Shown: positions 11,700 through 23,017 of the stretch, piece after piece
Numbering within the stretch: the first letter of the stretch is position 1
Layout: each line of letters begins with the position of its first letter
Assembly: GCA_026120035.1 (NCBI GenBank)
Contig: JALRME010000009.1
Location: 620,001-684,000, forward strand
DNA length: 64,000 nt
Source of the DNA: Coleophoma eucalyptorum
Lineage: Eukaryota > Ascomycota > Leotiomycetes > Helotiales > Dermateaceae
Direction: 5' to 3'
Program-made: the position numbers and the translations under genes
The notes under the pieces: generated by a model
The model's input: the letters and a program-made list of their open reading frames with translations, nothing else
Told to the model about the DNA's origin: nothing
Databases searched by the model: none

Positions 11700-12580
11700 A
11701 TGCCTCGATATAACCTGGAGTACCCAAAAGGCGACAGGAACTCTGTAAATAGATACAAGCACCAAGGTAAGTTCCCTCTAAAATACCATTCTTAGATTTC
11801 CTCCAACTAAAGTCGCCCTTCCTAGCCGTCTACTCACTAACCACCATCCACACCATCATCAACACCTCTCCAGTACTCCATGTATCCTTCCAGCCCTCAC
11901 CATCTGATCCCTTCCCAGTCATCCTACCAATGATAGGGCAAATGGGATCATTCTCACGGCCCAGCGCCGGGCTCGGCGACCCGCTGGAATGCTACTTACA
12001 CGGATACGTCTCGTCCCGGGTCATGAACCTGGCACGCGCCTCGCCGAGCAGCGAAGGACTACCCGTGTGTATCGCGGCATCCAAAGTCGACGGCCTGGTT
12101 CTAACGCTGACGCCGAACTCACACAACTACAATTACCGCTCGGCGGTGCTCTTCGGTTATGCAACGCTCGTGACGGCCGTGGACGAGAAGCTCTGGGCGA
12201 TGGAGCTCATTACTAACTCGGTGGTGCCGGGCCGTTGGCCAGAGACGCGACTCCCGCCTAATGCAGGGGAGATGGCTTCGACGCAGATCTTGCGAGTCAA
12301 GATTGATAGTGGCAGTGCCAAGGTCAGGGAAGGGGTGCCGAATGATGAGAAGGTGGATTTGGAGGATGCCAGCGTGACGGGCAGGGTGTGGACGGGGGTG
12401 TTGCCTTTGTATGAACAGTTTGGCGACCCGGTGCCCGGTCCGTACAACGAGGTCGCGGAGGTACCGGAGCATGTCACTTCGTACGTCCAGGAACTGAATG
12501 CCGCGAGCAAGGAATATGCCGAGTTGGCTGCGAGGAAGGCTGCACCAGTCAAGAAGGCGGAGGCTGGAGACGAGGAATAG
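11700..12580 (+). CDS. FMN-binding split-barrel (PNPOx-like) protein
   Basis: Exons are 11700-11766 and 11826-12580, giving 273 residues. The sequence MPRYNLEYPKGDRNSVNRYKHQ joined to AVYSLTTIHTIINTSPVLHVSF, then LPMIGQMGSF, CYLHGYVSSRVMNL and YNYRSAVLFGYATLVT, matches the flavin-nucleotide-binding, pyridoxamine-phosphate-oxidase-like family. In that family a split beta-barrel binds FMN. Whether this protein oxidises a substrate or only carries flavin is unknown. The first exon is short, and the phase-1 junction restores the expected HQAVYSL. The tail is lysine/alanine/glutamate rich. It is divergent from cutC and convergent with the alpha/beta hydrolase gene. Confidence 0.8.
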
Positions 12581-12771
12581 TAAAGTAATTGGCAGCTCTT
12601 GGCCCTTTTCTCGCAATCTAGTTGTCTTTCTACATGTTCCTATATCCAGTTTCCCAACTTTTCGAAACCATTGAAATCTAAAATAGCGTCGCTAAATGCA
12701 AAAAAGAACTCCCCAACACATGATACAGTCGTTAATCATACAGCCTCCCTAATTCCGCACCCATTTGCTAA

Positions 12772-13896
12772 CTACAGAGTCTCCCTAACCTCAGCACAAA
12801 TCTCCGCATAAATCGGTTCAGGTTTAGGAATGGGATTAGGTCCCTTATCCCACGCATGCATCACATCCTTGATACACCTATACCTAACCTTCTTCTCCAA
12901 ACCACCCTCCTCTCTCTTCTTTCCAAGCCTCTCTGCAAAGACCTTGCTCTCTTCACACAGCATATCATCCTGACAAGCCAATAGCCAAATATCCCTCGGT
13001 AAAGCCCTCGCTAACAGTTCATCACTAGCTATGCCAGGACTTAGATATGGATGCGCCGTATCCAGCGTCGCGGGGTATTTATACGACGGGTCGAAGATAT
13101 CTGTCAAGAATTTCGGCATGCGTTTCGCGGGGTTGCGCATGCGGCAGGCCTTCTGGTCGCGCGTGGAGGTTGAATTGAGCCCAGGGTAGAAGGAGATAAC
13201 GCCAGCAACCACGGGTAGTTCTTTCTGGCTTGTGATATGGTCGTCGCTGTCGAACCCCTGCCCCAACCCCTTCTCGTCTCGCTCCCTCCTCAGATCAGAC
13301 GCCATGATAGGCACCGACATAGCCAGATTCCCACCGGCGCTGAACCCCGACGTGAAGATCAAGTTCTTATCGATCCCCAATTCGGCGCTGTGCTCTCGTA
13401 CGTACTCCAATGCATCCACGCCATCCTGCACCGCGGTGGGGAAGGGATGTTCGGGCGCCAGGCGGTACTCGACACTGATCACCACTGCGCCGAGTAACTC
13501 GGTGCAAGACCTCGCCCACCGCTCGTCATCGATACCCGTCCCAAGCACAAACCCACCGCCGTGGAAATTCAAGATACAAGGCCTCTTCTGCTGGCTCTGG
13601 AGCTTGGTTCGCAGATTTGCTGGGATCTTGGCATCGTAGGGAATGGAAGAACTGAGGGAGGCTAGAGACCCGGTTGGTGGTGTTGCAGAGTTAAACGATT
13701 CGGGTTGGTAGACTATGAGCTTGATGTTCCCCTTCACTGGCGATGTGTGACATGGGATGGAGAGGGTGTAGCTGGGGTTTAATGGGACGTGATGGTAGTA
13801 TTTGTGAATGGGCTTGGAAAAGTAGGTTTGCAGTAGGTGAATTAGCCAGCGAATAGTGCGAGCTTGGAGGCGGAGAATCGAGCGGGGTACTGCCAT
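12772..13896 (-). CDS. HSL-type alpha/beta hydrolase (esterase)
   Basis: A single exon of 374 residues. The oxyanion-hole motif HGGGF is at 112-116 and the nucleophile elbow GFSAGG at 184-189, making Ser186 the likely catalytic serine. A candidate acid is in ACQDDMLC (about 308-314), and His348 in MHAWDKG is the likely histidine. This is the hormone-sensitive-lipase (alpha/beta hydrolase 3) type of carboxylester hydrolase. The substrate cannot be read from sequence. The N-terminal stretch LRLQARTIRWLIHLLQTYF is amphipathic or hydrophobic and could be a membrane-associating helix. The gene stands alone, convergent with the FMN-binding protein gene. Confidence 0.88.
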   Translation of the reverse strand: MAVPRSILRLQARTIRWLIHLLQTYFSKPIHKYYHHVPLNPSYTLSIPCHTSPVKGNIKLIVYQPESFNSATPPTGSLASLSSSIPYDAKIPANLRTKLQSQQKRPCILNFHGGGFVLGTGIDDERWARSCTELLGAVVISVEYRLAPEHPFPTAVQDGVDALEYVREHSAELGIDKNLIFTSGFSAGGNLAMSVPIMASDLRRERDEKGLGQGFDSDDHITSQKELPVVAGVISFYPGLNSTSTRDQKACRMRNPAKRMPKFLTDIFDPSYKYPATLDTAHPYLSPGIASDELLARALPRDIWLLACQDDMLCEESKVFAERLGKKREEGGLEKKVRYRCIKDVMHAWDKGPNPIPKPEPIYAEICAEVRETL

Positions 13897-15093
13897 ATCT
13901 AATAATGTTGTGTTGTAAGAAGTCGAAAGGGGGAAAGGAAAGATTCGAATGAAGGGTGAATGGTGTATCCACCGAAGATCAATTGAAGTCTAGGAGCGAT
14001 TCTAAAACAGGGAAAGAAAACAGCTCTTCTTTTATCAAAATCCACTCCACATGTCGTCGTGCTGCCCCTCGTTGGGGGGACATGGCACCCCGAGATATCG
14101 GCGTCGCTTAATGCCGATGCAGTCGTCATAGCCCAGAACTAGTTCGAAGCTCGGCATGTCATTGTTGCTCTCTCGTTCGCATTTTCTCTCCCCCACCGAA
14201 AGCCACCGAAAGTTTGGTTTGCTTAGTATTACTGAGAAGGGATGAAGATGCGTGGCTATGCTGCATCCGCCCATAACTTGCGTACCCTTCGCACCTTGAA
14301 CCCCCCCCCCCGTCTCCTACACGAGGTGCCGTGTGTCGCAGCTCTCCGTGTCAGCCCTTGCTGCCTTCTGGCGTTCGCGATTTGCATTCCCAAAAGAGTA
14401 CTCGGGTCATCAAGGTCAAAATGAGTTTGGATTTTTATTCTTATCTCTCTACCCGCATTTCGCATTCGCATCCGCTTTTCGCTCGTATTGCGTTAAAAAG
14501 TCCAAATGGGCTGAGTAGAATAGGAGGAGCTAGATGGAAGAATAGGGTTTGAGATCCTTGACGGCTGAGTCGATGATTGAGTTGCTTTATGGAATACTTG
14601 GGTAGAGCAACGGCGGATGTAGCCGATGAACAAACGCCTCTTTCCAATAATTCGTTAACATCATGATTAGTACAGACATGCTTACTTGACAGGGAGGCTT
14701 TGACGGCCACCTTGCACCGGCTACTCCTGTAGCCAATGACATCCTTTTCAAATCATGGAAATAAGTTTACTGCACCTTTTAATATGATTATTATCAATCA
14801 TATTAGTCCCCGTAATTCTTATTCTTTGTCCTAGTCAGGTATACCTCACTGAGTGCGAATCTACGCGGACGCTTGCAGCGCAGGTATGTGGAAGCAGCTC
14901 CAACACAAAGGACAGCACATATGTGTAGCACGAGGCATGAAGAGGCATGAAGGGCAGACACATCATCCAAACTATACAATTCATATAAAATTCCGAAAGA
15001 TTTGGGGGTATAGACGTAATAAGTAATCCAATCCAATCCATGGCCAACCAGAACACCAAACAAAAACGCTGAACGCTGATACCCTGGTGGAGC
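13897..15093. other. Intergenic with an 11-C homopolymer
   Basis: These 1.2 kb separate the hydrolase 5' end from the sulfate permease 3' end. A run of 11 C lies at 14301-14311. Short open frames on both strands look random. Nothing else recognised. Confidence 0.55.
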
Positions 15094-17751
15094 CTAAGGC
15101 TCAACACCCAAACTCTCACCTCCACGCTCCGCAACCTCTCTCTTATGCTTGATGCTCGCCGTAGCACTCTGCAACGCGGCCGTGAGATCGATATGGAAGA
15201 ACGGACGATCGACACCTTGAACAACCGCTGTCTTTAGGCGGGGGTTCTCACTAATCTCCTTCTTCAGATCATCACTCCCAGAACTAACCGATTGGCCTGC
15301 GGAGGCAGGACCGATATCGTCGCGATGTGTCTCGTGCGTCTTTTGCTTTCCGAAGTGTTTCTCGTTCTCAAGGAAATCAGCATCGGCAGCCGCTGAACTG
15401 GAACCTCCCAAGGTGGTGATGTCAAAGATTGGCTTCCAGGTCTGGAATGCTTGACCAGCGGTGAGTTCAGGGTTTGGATAACCGAAACCAGCATGAGCAA
15501 GTGCACGTTTTGTCCAGCGGTTGTTGATATGGGCCAAGTGCCACTCTACAGAGTCGGGGGCTGTGTAGCGATCTAATTGGTTGCGTACATCAATCAGGTT
15601 CTGTATAGATGTACTGTCGATGTTATTCACTGCAGAAAAGTCGAGAATGACGGCTTTAAGGGTAGGTAGAGTTGCGTTGTGATCAGCTTCTTTGCCAGCT
15701 CTTGGTCCGGGGTCATTCCAAGGTCGGTCCTGCGAAGCTGTTAGTTAAGGTAATCTTGAGACTTCGTGGAATACTTACGCCAGGGCGAGCATATGAGAAA
15801 GGATCAGTTCGTCGAGTCTGAGCAAAGATTTCTTGGACGAGCTTATCAAGATAATGGAAAGCATTAGGATAGTTGAATCCTTCCGAAAATCGGTAAATAA
15901 AGATACCAGGTTCGGGGACAGTAACCAGAATATCCGGGTTGGAACCATCGGTGTGGTCGATTGGGATGAACAGGTTTCTGTGCGAGAGCTCATCAAGTCC
16001 AGTTGAATGGCCTCCGGAAAGCAGAGGAGTTCTTGGGTTGTTCTCTGGTCGTTGAAAGACAGTATCGTCGCGCACGGATTGAACCGTAACTTTGCCAAGA
16101 AGAACGCCCTTTGCCTTCATCAAACGGAAACCAAGAACACCTGCTGATACGGCTACTGTGACGTAGATACCATTCTCAATAGAGGTGAAAACAGTGATAA
16201 TAACACCACCAAAGAAGATGATCAAGTCAATTGGTGAAACCTTATAGAACTGGTAGCAGGTTGCTGGGGGTGTAATCAAGTCACCAACAGCATGGATGAT
16301 GACAGCTGATAGAGCAGAGTTCGGGATATAGAAGAAGACAGCCGTAAGAGCGTAAATGGCAAGGAGAACCACCAAGGAGGTAATAACACCGGCCAATGGA
16401 GTACGCACACCAGCCTTGGACTTGATAGCAGTTCGGGAGAAGGATCCGGTAGCAGGATAAGCACCAAAAAATGGGCCAAATAAATTGGTGATTCCGATGG
16501 CAAGAAGTTCCTGAGATGGATTGATGGCATAGTTGTTGACTCTTCCGAAAGACTTGGAAATGGAAATGTGCTCAATGAGAAGGACAATGACGGTGACGGG
16601 AAGCTCGCTTGCAAACGCCTTTACGATGGTGCGGTCCAGCTTTGGCACACCGATATCTTGGAATCCGCGAGGTACTGAGCCAAGGATATTGAATTTTGGG
16701 GATTTTCGGTGATGTCGGTTGACCAACCAACTGATCATGGTGTAAAGCAGAATAACAAAAGCGGTTCGGAGGGTGTTCAGGAAGAAAATGAGCTTTCGGT
16801 GCTGCGGTGCCTTCTTGGCCGCGTGATTGAAGAATGCTCGAATGATATAGAGCATGGCCAAAGCAGTCAACCCCATTGCAGCATCCAACTTCGAAAGGCC
16901 AAGGTGTTTCAGTGTGTTGATAATGACCAAGTAGGTTGGCGAACGTGTATTGACGTAGGTGAGTTGCGTCTTCGTTGCCTTAGTGGGTATTCCCATCAAG
17001 GATGGAACTTGTCCAGCTGCAATACTGATGGCTGAACCAGTCATAAAAGCAGCAATTGAAGGGAGAGGAATCAAATCAACAATGAAACCGAGTCGGAGCA
17101 GGCCAAGACCAGTAATTATGCCACCGGCAACAATAGCAAGGGCCGAAGCAATTACGTGACCTGGAATATCTGGGTTGGTGGTAGCGGCCTTCAGAACAAT
17201 GTTGCCAGTAATGGTTGACATGACGGCAACGGGCTGTATGCAATGTTAGTTATGCGCGCGCAGAGACTTGGTGTTGCCAAGAACATACTCCAATGGTGAT
17301 ATCCTTCGAGGTTGCGAAAAACCAGTAAATCAAGACTCCCATAAAGGCAGAGTAGAGACCGAATTGGGGATCGAGTGATGCCAACTTGGCATAGGCCATG
17401 GACTGAGGAACGACAACCGCACCGACGGTGATACCTGCATCAAATCAGCACGTGTCTATATTCGGACCCTATCAAGCGGCCCGTACCAGCTACCAAGTCT
17501 CCCAGAAACCATTGGAGGTTATAGCGCATGATCCACTGCAAAAAAGGGAACATATCGACGAAGTATTTGGCGATATCCTTTCCATTAGGGGCGATTTCGC
17601 GCAGGTACTCGCCCGGCGTAGGGTCTTGCTCGACATAGCTATCGACGGTCTGGATGGAGAGAACTGACTCTCCGCGCGTAACCTTGTCTTTGTTGCTGTC
17701 CAGCTCGATGCCCAGCACGCGGGCAAGGCGGGTTCCAAAAGTTGACGACAT
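15094..17751 (-). CDS. SulP-family sulfate permease with STAS domain
   Basis: Minus-strand exons are 17751-17487, 17434-17289, 17233-15779 and 15729-15094, giving 833 residues. This is a plasma-membrane sulfate importer of the SLC26/SulP family, the class of Neurospora CYS-14 and yeast SUL1/2. Features in order: a cytosolic N-terminus with FLQWIMRYNLQWFLGDLVAG, the hallmark VVVPQSMAYAKLASLDPQFGLYSAF, about ten or more hydrophobic spans, LFGPFFGAYPATGSFSRTAIKSKAGVRTPLAG, and a C-terminal STAS domain (KAVILDFSAVNNIDSTSIQNL). Introns 1 and 2 restore the signature motif exactly. Sulfate permeases are normally induced by sulfur limitation; no clear CYS3-type site was found upstream. Confidence 0.94.
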
Positions 17752-18624
17752 GGCGGTAGGAGGGGAGTTTGCACAGGTTGGAAATAGAAATCCCTGTTCT
17801 CGACCACTGGGGAGCTAACTGCTCAGCGAAGAACAGAGCGCAAGGGATCGGCCGAAGTCGAGAAGGTTGAGAGGAGAGGCTGGCACTGGAGAACAGGACA
17901 GGACGGAGCGAACGACGAGATTAAAATGGCCATGATGTCGCCCTCTTGTATGTCGGTAGGGCAATACAGTTGTCGCCATAGCTGACTAGTACCACAGCAC
18001 CAGTTTCGCAGCAACTACGTTTTTGGTGGTTCCGCAATGAATTTGCGACCCGCCGCTTAGGCTAAAGCAGTTTAGCTGAAATCACCTCATCGGCTAAGCG
18101 ACCGTGGAGTCTCTGGCACATCCTGGTCGGGGCCATCCACCACCCAAAATGAAGCTGCCGGCCATGCGTGCCTTGATGGCCTGCACGAATGAGCGGCGGA
18201 CATGCAGTAGCGGCTGCTCCGTTTATGGCGTCGTGGCTTCTCGCTTAATATTGCATCATTCTTGGCGACCTGGACCCTTCAATTGCACCATCCTGTGCAA
18301 CCAGCCATGAATTGCTCTGCTGCAATGCCTCAATGCTTTCTTCTTCATGGCACACTATCTAACCCGAGCGTGTAGAGACACTTTGCCCTTACACTTCGTG
18401 TATGAAAGCTTAAGCTTGAGCTTGAGCTGGGGGCTTCAGGCTTGAGTAGCTTAGCCACCTGCTAGGAAAAATCTCTTCCTTGACTTCAGCCTCCATTGCT
18501 TGGCTAGCACGCGATTGCCACTATGCCAACTTTTGTGAACCTTGATTTCCCCAAAACTTGAGAGCAAGGCTGTAGGAGTATTGTAGTTGCTGGTAAGGTA
18601 GTGATGGCAGCAGTGTCGGTAATC

Positions 18625-18655
<31 letters not shown>

Positions 18656-20152
18656 AAGTAGAAGTAGTAGCAGTGATACAACTACTAGTACTAGCAGTGC
18701 TGCAGCCGGTGCAGCCGCAAAGGACAACAGCGCTGTCTCACCCCTTACTTAACACTCTTGCATTTTGTGGGGAAGGATTGCGTATCGCAATCAACGCACA
18801 ATCAGGAGAAGGTGACCGCGATAACGATAAACAACGATAACGAGGCCTTACAGTACACGAGCAAACAATGCAAAAGCCACGCCAGCACAACAGCGACGAA
18901 CAGAACAAACCAACACACAACACACCTGACAGATTCCATACAACCAAATACCCCAGGCCGGCAAAGAGATCAGGCTCCAACCTCTACTCAGCTCAACCTC
19001 AAACCAGAAGCCCAATTTAAGCGCATTTACCTGAATAAAGACAAATACCCGACAGGGAGGTCAGACATGGTGAATTAAAAAATAAAAAGACTGAAGTCAC
19101 AAGCGAATATGCTCACAACTCGGCGTACGGATATTTCCAGAACGCATCTAGATCCCCCTTTCCCCCCCCCCCCGAAGCACGACTTCCACAAAATAAGGCG
19201 AATCCGAGACACGGGCTAGTGGGAATTCCCATCGGTCCCTTCACGCACACCCATACCTGTACCTACGGAGTACACCCACACCTACAGTCACGCTCGATGT
19301 GCATCGGCCCTGCGTCCTCGTGCTTCAGAGGGAGCTGTGCGCCCTATCCATCCATGTACTCCGCATTCCCGGCTCCCAGGCCAAAGGGAAAACCGACAGC
19401 GCATAGCGGGATGAGAATGAATGAAGCAAAAGGAAAGTGAAAGAAAAGAAACCCCGGAGCTTGATCGACCCGCCGCCTCATTCCTGCTCCAGCTTTCAAC
19501 TTTCACACTCTCTATTGCGTGCAAACTGTTGAAGGAAACCAATTCGCGCAAGCCACAGAATACGGTGCTTATATTTCGCCATTGATGGCTTCAATGTCGC
19601 CATAACCTACGGCGGTTTTGTCACTTTCCTTTTTCTCGCTTTGCTCTCCTTCCCAATCCCTCCCGGCTTGGTTCTGGGCATGTCCAGAACTGGTAGGTGA
19701 AGTAGCTCCTTTTATTGAAATCACTCGAGAGGCTTCGTTTGGTCACCATGCAAGAGATGGTATTGAAGGCGTGATACGGCTTGATGTCAGCTGCTTTACT
19801 GTTGCCTCAAAAAACGAAAAGTTTTCCCTCTCGATACAAGACTCGAAATTGTTTGGTTTTTCCGATTGCGTCACACACTTGCCAGCTAGTAATGCATATC
19901 AAAGTATCAGAAGGTCCTCGAAGCTCGACCGACCATGTAAGTCTCTGGATTATCAACTCCTCACGTGCTAGTAAATCAGGGAATCTCAGTACAAAAAACC
20001 CCCCTGCGCCTTGTTTCCCAACTCTCCACCTATACTTGAACAACTATGCACCGACTCCGTAAATAATGCCGACCGGAACCTCTAGGTTTCATATTTCTTA
20101 ACTTGCAAGTCATAAATAACATCATTTCAACAAGGCCGTTCCTTCCGTTTCC
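17752..20152. other. 2.4-kb gene-free region upstream of the sulfate permease
   Basis: This region separates the 5' end of the sulfate permease gene from the 3' end of the RA-PH gene. It holds a GTA microsatellite (18625-18670), a 12-C run (19162-19173) and a short AGCTTGAGCTTGAGCT repeat near 18410-18426. No open frame shows family resemblance. It may include a long promoter or an unrecognised non-coding transcript. Confidence 0.5.
18625..18670 (+). repeat. GTA trinucleotide microsatellite
   Basis: Ten perfect GTA units run from 18625 to 18654, followed by degenerate GAAGTA units to about 18670. Length variation between isolates is likely, as for other trinucleotide microsatellites. Confidence 0.95.
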
Positions 20153-22468
20153 TTACGAAATCTTCCCCACAAGACCGCCTTTCACAAAAGCACCTTCGCG
20201 CTCTCTATTATTACCACCGGAAGTAGGCGGCCGAGCCGTGTTCGGTCTCGCAGCCGCCGGATGATCCTCTCTCCTCAATAATGTTGCAGTTCTCGGAATA
20301 TCATCCGGGCCCATGTCCGGGGTCGTAGCAGCCTCGACAAGAGGTACACCCACAGGAGCTGCAACACCATGGCCTTTGCCGGCCTTGTTCCACTGTGGAG
20401 GCTCCACGAACTTTGGTGTGAAATCGAGTAAAGGCATAGGTTTCTCGCGCTTACTGGGACTACGTTGTAGTCCGCCACTCGTGTCTGGTCTGGCGGCTTC
20501 AGGGCGACGCATGGATTTGGTGCGTTGAGTTAAGCTTTTGGTGCGTTCATGGGAAGGAGTTTGCCCTTCGCCATTCGAACCAGAAATCTTTTCTCGCTCC
20601 CTTTGAGCTTGCTGTCGTAAGCTATATGTCCTACCTAGTAAACCTCCTTCTGAGAACTCGGTTGCCTTCGCAAATGGCTCGGCTGGTGGAGGCACACGAT
20701 ATTGAACTATTGGAGGATGACCTTTGTCTTCTCGGCGAGGAGACACATTCCTAAGGTGGAATGGGATTTGCAGAGGTCTATTCTCCTCCTCGGAATCATA
20801 TTGTGCGTCATTCTGTGAGTTAGGTTCCTCCCGACTCATGAGTGGTTTGAAAGAGCCTATCGTATATGGTTCTCCATCTATGGAATTACGAGTAGGACTT
20901 GCCTTTGCTGCAACTTTGGCTTGTGGGGATGTATCCGTAGTCTTCTTTTTCCCGGCCCCTTTCCTGTGCACTAGGTACCAACTTCGCCATGTCTGTACTG
21001 CCGAGTACCATTGCTCTGCAACCTCTGAGCTATCGGTACTGAAAAAATGAACGAAGTTCTCTGTATTTAAGAAGATCGTGGTTTTCTGTTGGCTCTTGAC
21101 GGCGTAACAATACTTCCTGGGTGGCTTCAAGTTCTTCCTCATTTGTTGAGGTGTAGGCTCGTATATATCAAAATCAGAGAGATGGCAAAGGTTCACGACA
21201 TCCTTGTCTGAATTCTTTGCTCCCGGCTTCTTTGATATAAATACCTGACCTGTACCCAGTAGAGTGATGTTGCGCTTGATCCATTTCCCCGGCTTTTGGG
21301 AGTGGTACATGACCACGCTCACATCCATTGGAGCTTCGCGTGGAACAGAAAAAATTTCTAGGGTATTTCGGTCATGCGCCGGAGAGTCAGAGTTGTGGAG
21401 TATAAGAGCGTTTTGTGTATCACGATCCCAAGAATTCATTATGTCACGAATATGTTCGTACCGACGAACCCGACGTTCTAGTCCCAGCTTCGTATACGAT
21501 TCGAGAAGTATAGCCGTTGCTGGATTGATTTTATGGCTCATGATATTTGCTGCTGAATAAATCAAATCCTTTGGTGTTGTGTCTGGGTTTACTGGAAGAG
21601 TGACTGATGATTGCTGATACCGAACGAGAATTCTCTTTAGATAAAGTTAGCACTACCATGATACACTGATTTCATTTGGGCAACTTACCCTTTCACCGGC
21701 GTTGACTGCCGACATTGGAGCATCTGTGCCAGGAACTATTCCGCCGCCTCCAGGTTCAATACCGCGTGCAGGTGGGTCATTGCTCTTTGAAAATGATGGC
21801 AGCAGCCCTCCAAGTCCGGGATATTTGGGTACGGCTGGTTTTGTAGTAGGCTTCATTCGTGAGAACAAACCGAACTTCTCCTTCGGACTTGTGATTCTCG
21901 GCGAAGCAGCGGCTAGTTCTGCCTCCAGTCTCTCCAAATCCTTCCTCTTTGTCTCAGCCAATATCCTCTCCGTTTCTTCCTCACTTAATTGCACTGGCAC
22001 AGCTGGCACAGTTGCTGCTTCAACACTCTGCTGTAATAATCTCCTTTCCATCTCCTCTTTTTCCTTACGGGCTTTGTATGCTTGTTCTTCCCTCGCGATT
22101 GCATCTTGCGCTCGGCGCCACCGCCTTTCTTTTTCCGCTTCCATAAGTTTTTCATCTGACAGATTTCGTGCTGGAACTGGCCGCACCTGAAGGCTGTCTG
22201 TAGGTGCTGTCCTCCGTCGAGAATCCGGGTTCACTTGTTTTTGAAATTTTTGAGGAAATTGGGGGGTTGGGGGTATTGCTGGACTTCGTTCTTGAGTTGC
22301 AGTAGGCCTAGCACGATGGTACCGCGACATGCTTCTCGATACGGCTGCATCTTGGCCTTTGGATCCTGGCATCGAGGTAGGTGGTGAATTCGATTTACCT
22401 TGCCTTACAGATCTGTACCTCGAAAACTTCTGGGGACCAGACGAGGCTGAGTCGGTATCAGTCGACAT
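20153..22468 (-). CDS. RA-PH domain adaptor protein (MRL/Grb7-like architecture)
   Basis: Minus-strand exons are 22468-21689 and 21634-20153, giving 753 residues. Residues 1-260 are low-complexity, with a basic coiled-coil segment rich in E/K/R near 105-145. The second exon opens with RILVRYQQSSVTLPV and continues through ESYTKLGLERRVRRYEHIRD, which looks like a Ras-association fold (about 261-345). A pleckstrin-homology domain follows at about 375-485 (SQKPGKWIKRNITLLGTGQV through VAEQWYSAVQTWRSWYLV). RA next to PH is the arrangement of Grb7/MRL adaptors, which couple small GTPases to membranes and the actin machinery. The C-terminal 250 residues are disordered and proline-rich. Partners and function in fungi are unknown to me; the architecture is the evidence. 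Confidence 0.75.
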
Positions 22469-23017
22469 GTTCGCGGTTCAGGACGCGTTGAGCGTAGTTC
22501 TATGCTGCTGTGACCTAGACGACGATAGTGGTCTGCTCATAGTATTCGCCTCGACTGAGTAGCAGAAGGAGGGATCGTCGCAAAAGGATTGAGGGGGGGG
22601 AATAATCATGGTGGTTCGTTCGTGTTGTGCAATCTTAAATTAGATCCTTAGCGTGTTCGAGAATGGAAGATCTCCCGACTTATGGGGATCAGCCTTGCAG
22701 ATATACGAGAGTTTGGACACCCCATTGTTTCCCTCTAGGTATGGAGATTTTGGTCGGAGCTATAGGAAATTACTGCCGCACTGACCATGAAAACGGTCTA
22801 TGGCATTGGCTCGAAGAAAAGAGGGACAGGAGAGATTGTTATGTTTTTTGTTTGTTTGTCCTGCTTTATTACCATGGTCAGATGATGATCTTGACAGTGC
22901 GAGGTGGCTTAATGCACGGTCTACCATCCAGATGCAGATTAATATGCTCAGATCTTGCAGCTATACAGTAGTGTCTAAGCCATATTTGCACCAGCTCTGC
23001 CGGATACAGCTGTATGT
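22469..23017. other. Intergenic, RA-PH 5' side
   Basis: These 549 bp hold the upstream region of the RA-PH gene and the 3' flank of the MAT2B-like gene. No feature is recognised beyond a run of eight G near 22593. Confidence 0.5.

Noticed and set aside
14035..14274. 79-codon minus-strand frame
   Set aside because: No family resemblance and no sign of an extending exon.
17923..17942. Possible CYS3 site upstream of the sulfate permease (ATGGCCATGATG)
   Set aside because: Does not fit the ATGRYRYCAT consensus; calling it a sulfur-control site would be forced.
18451..18840. Open frames rich in Tyr, Leu or Val
   Set aside because: They are translations of the GTA microsatellite and its surroundings.
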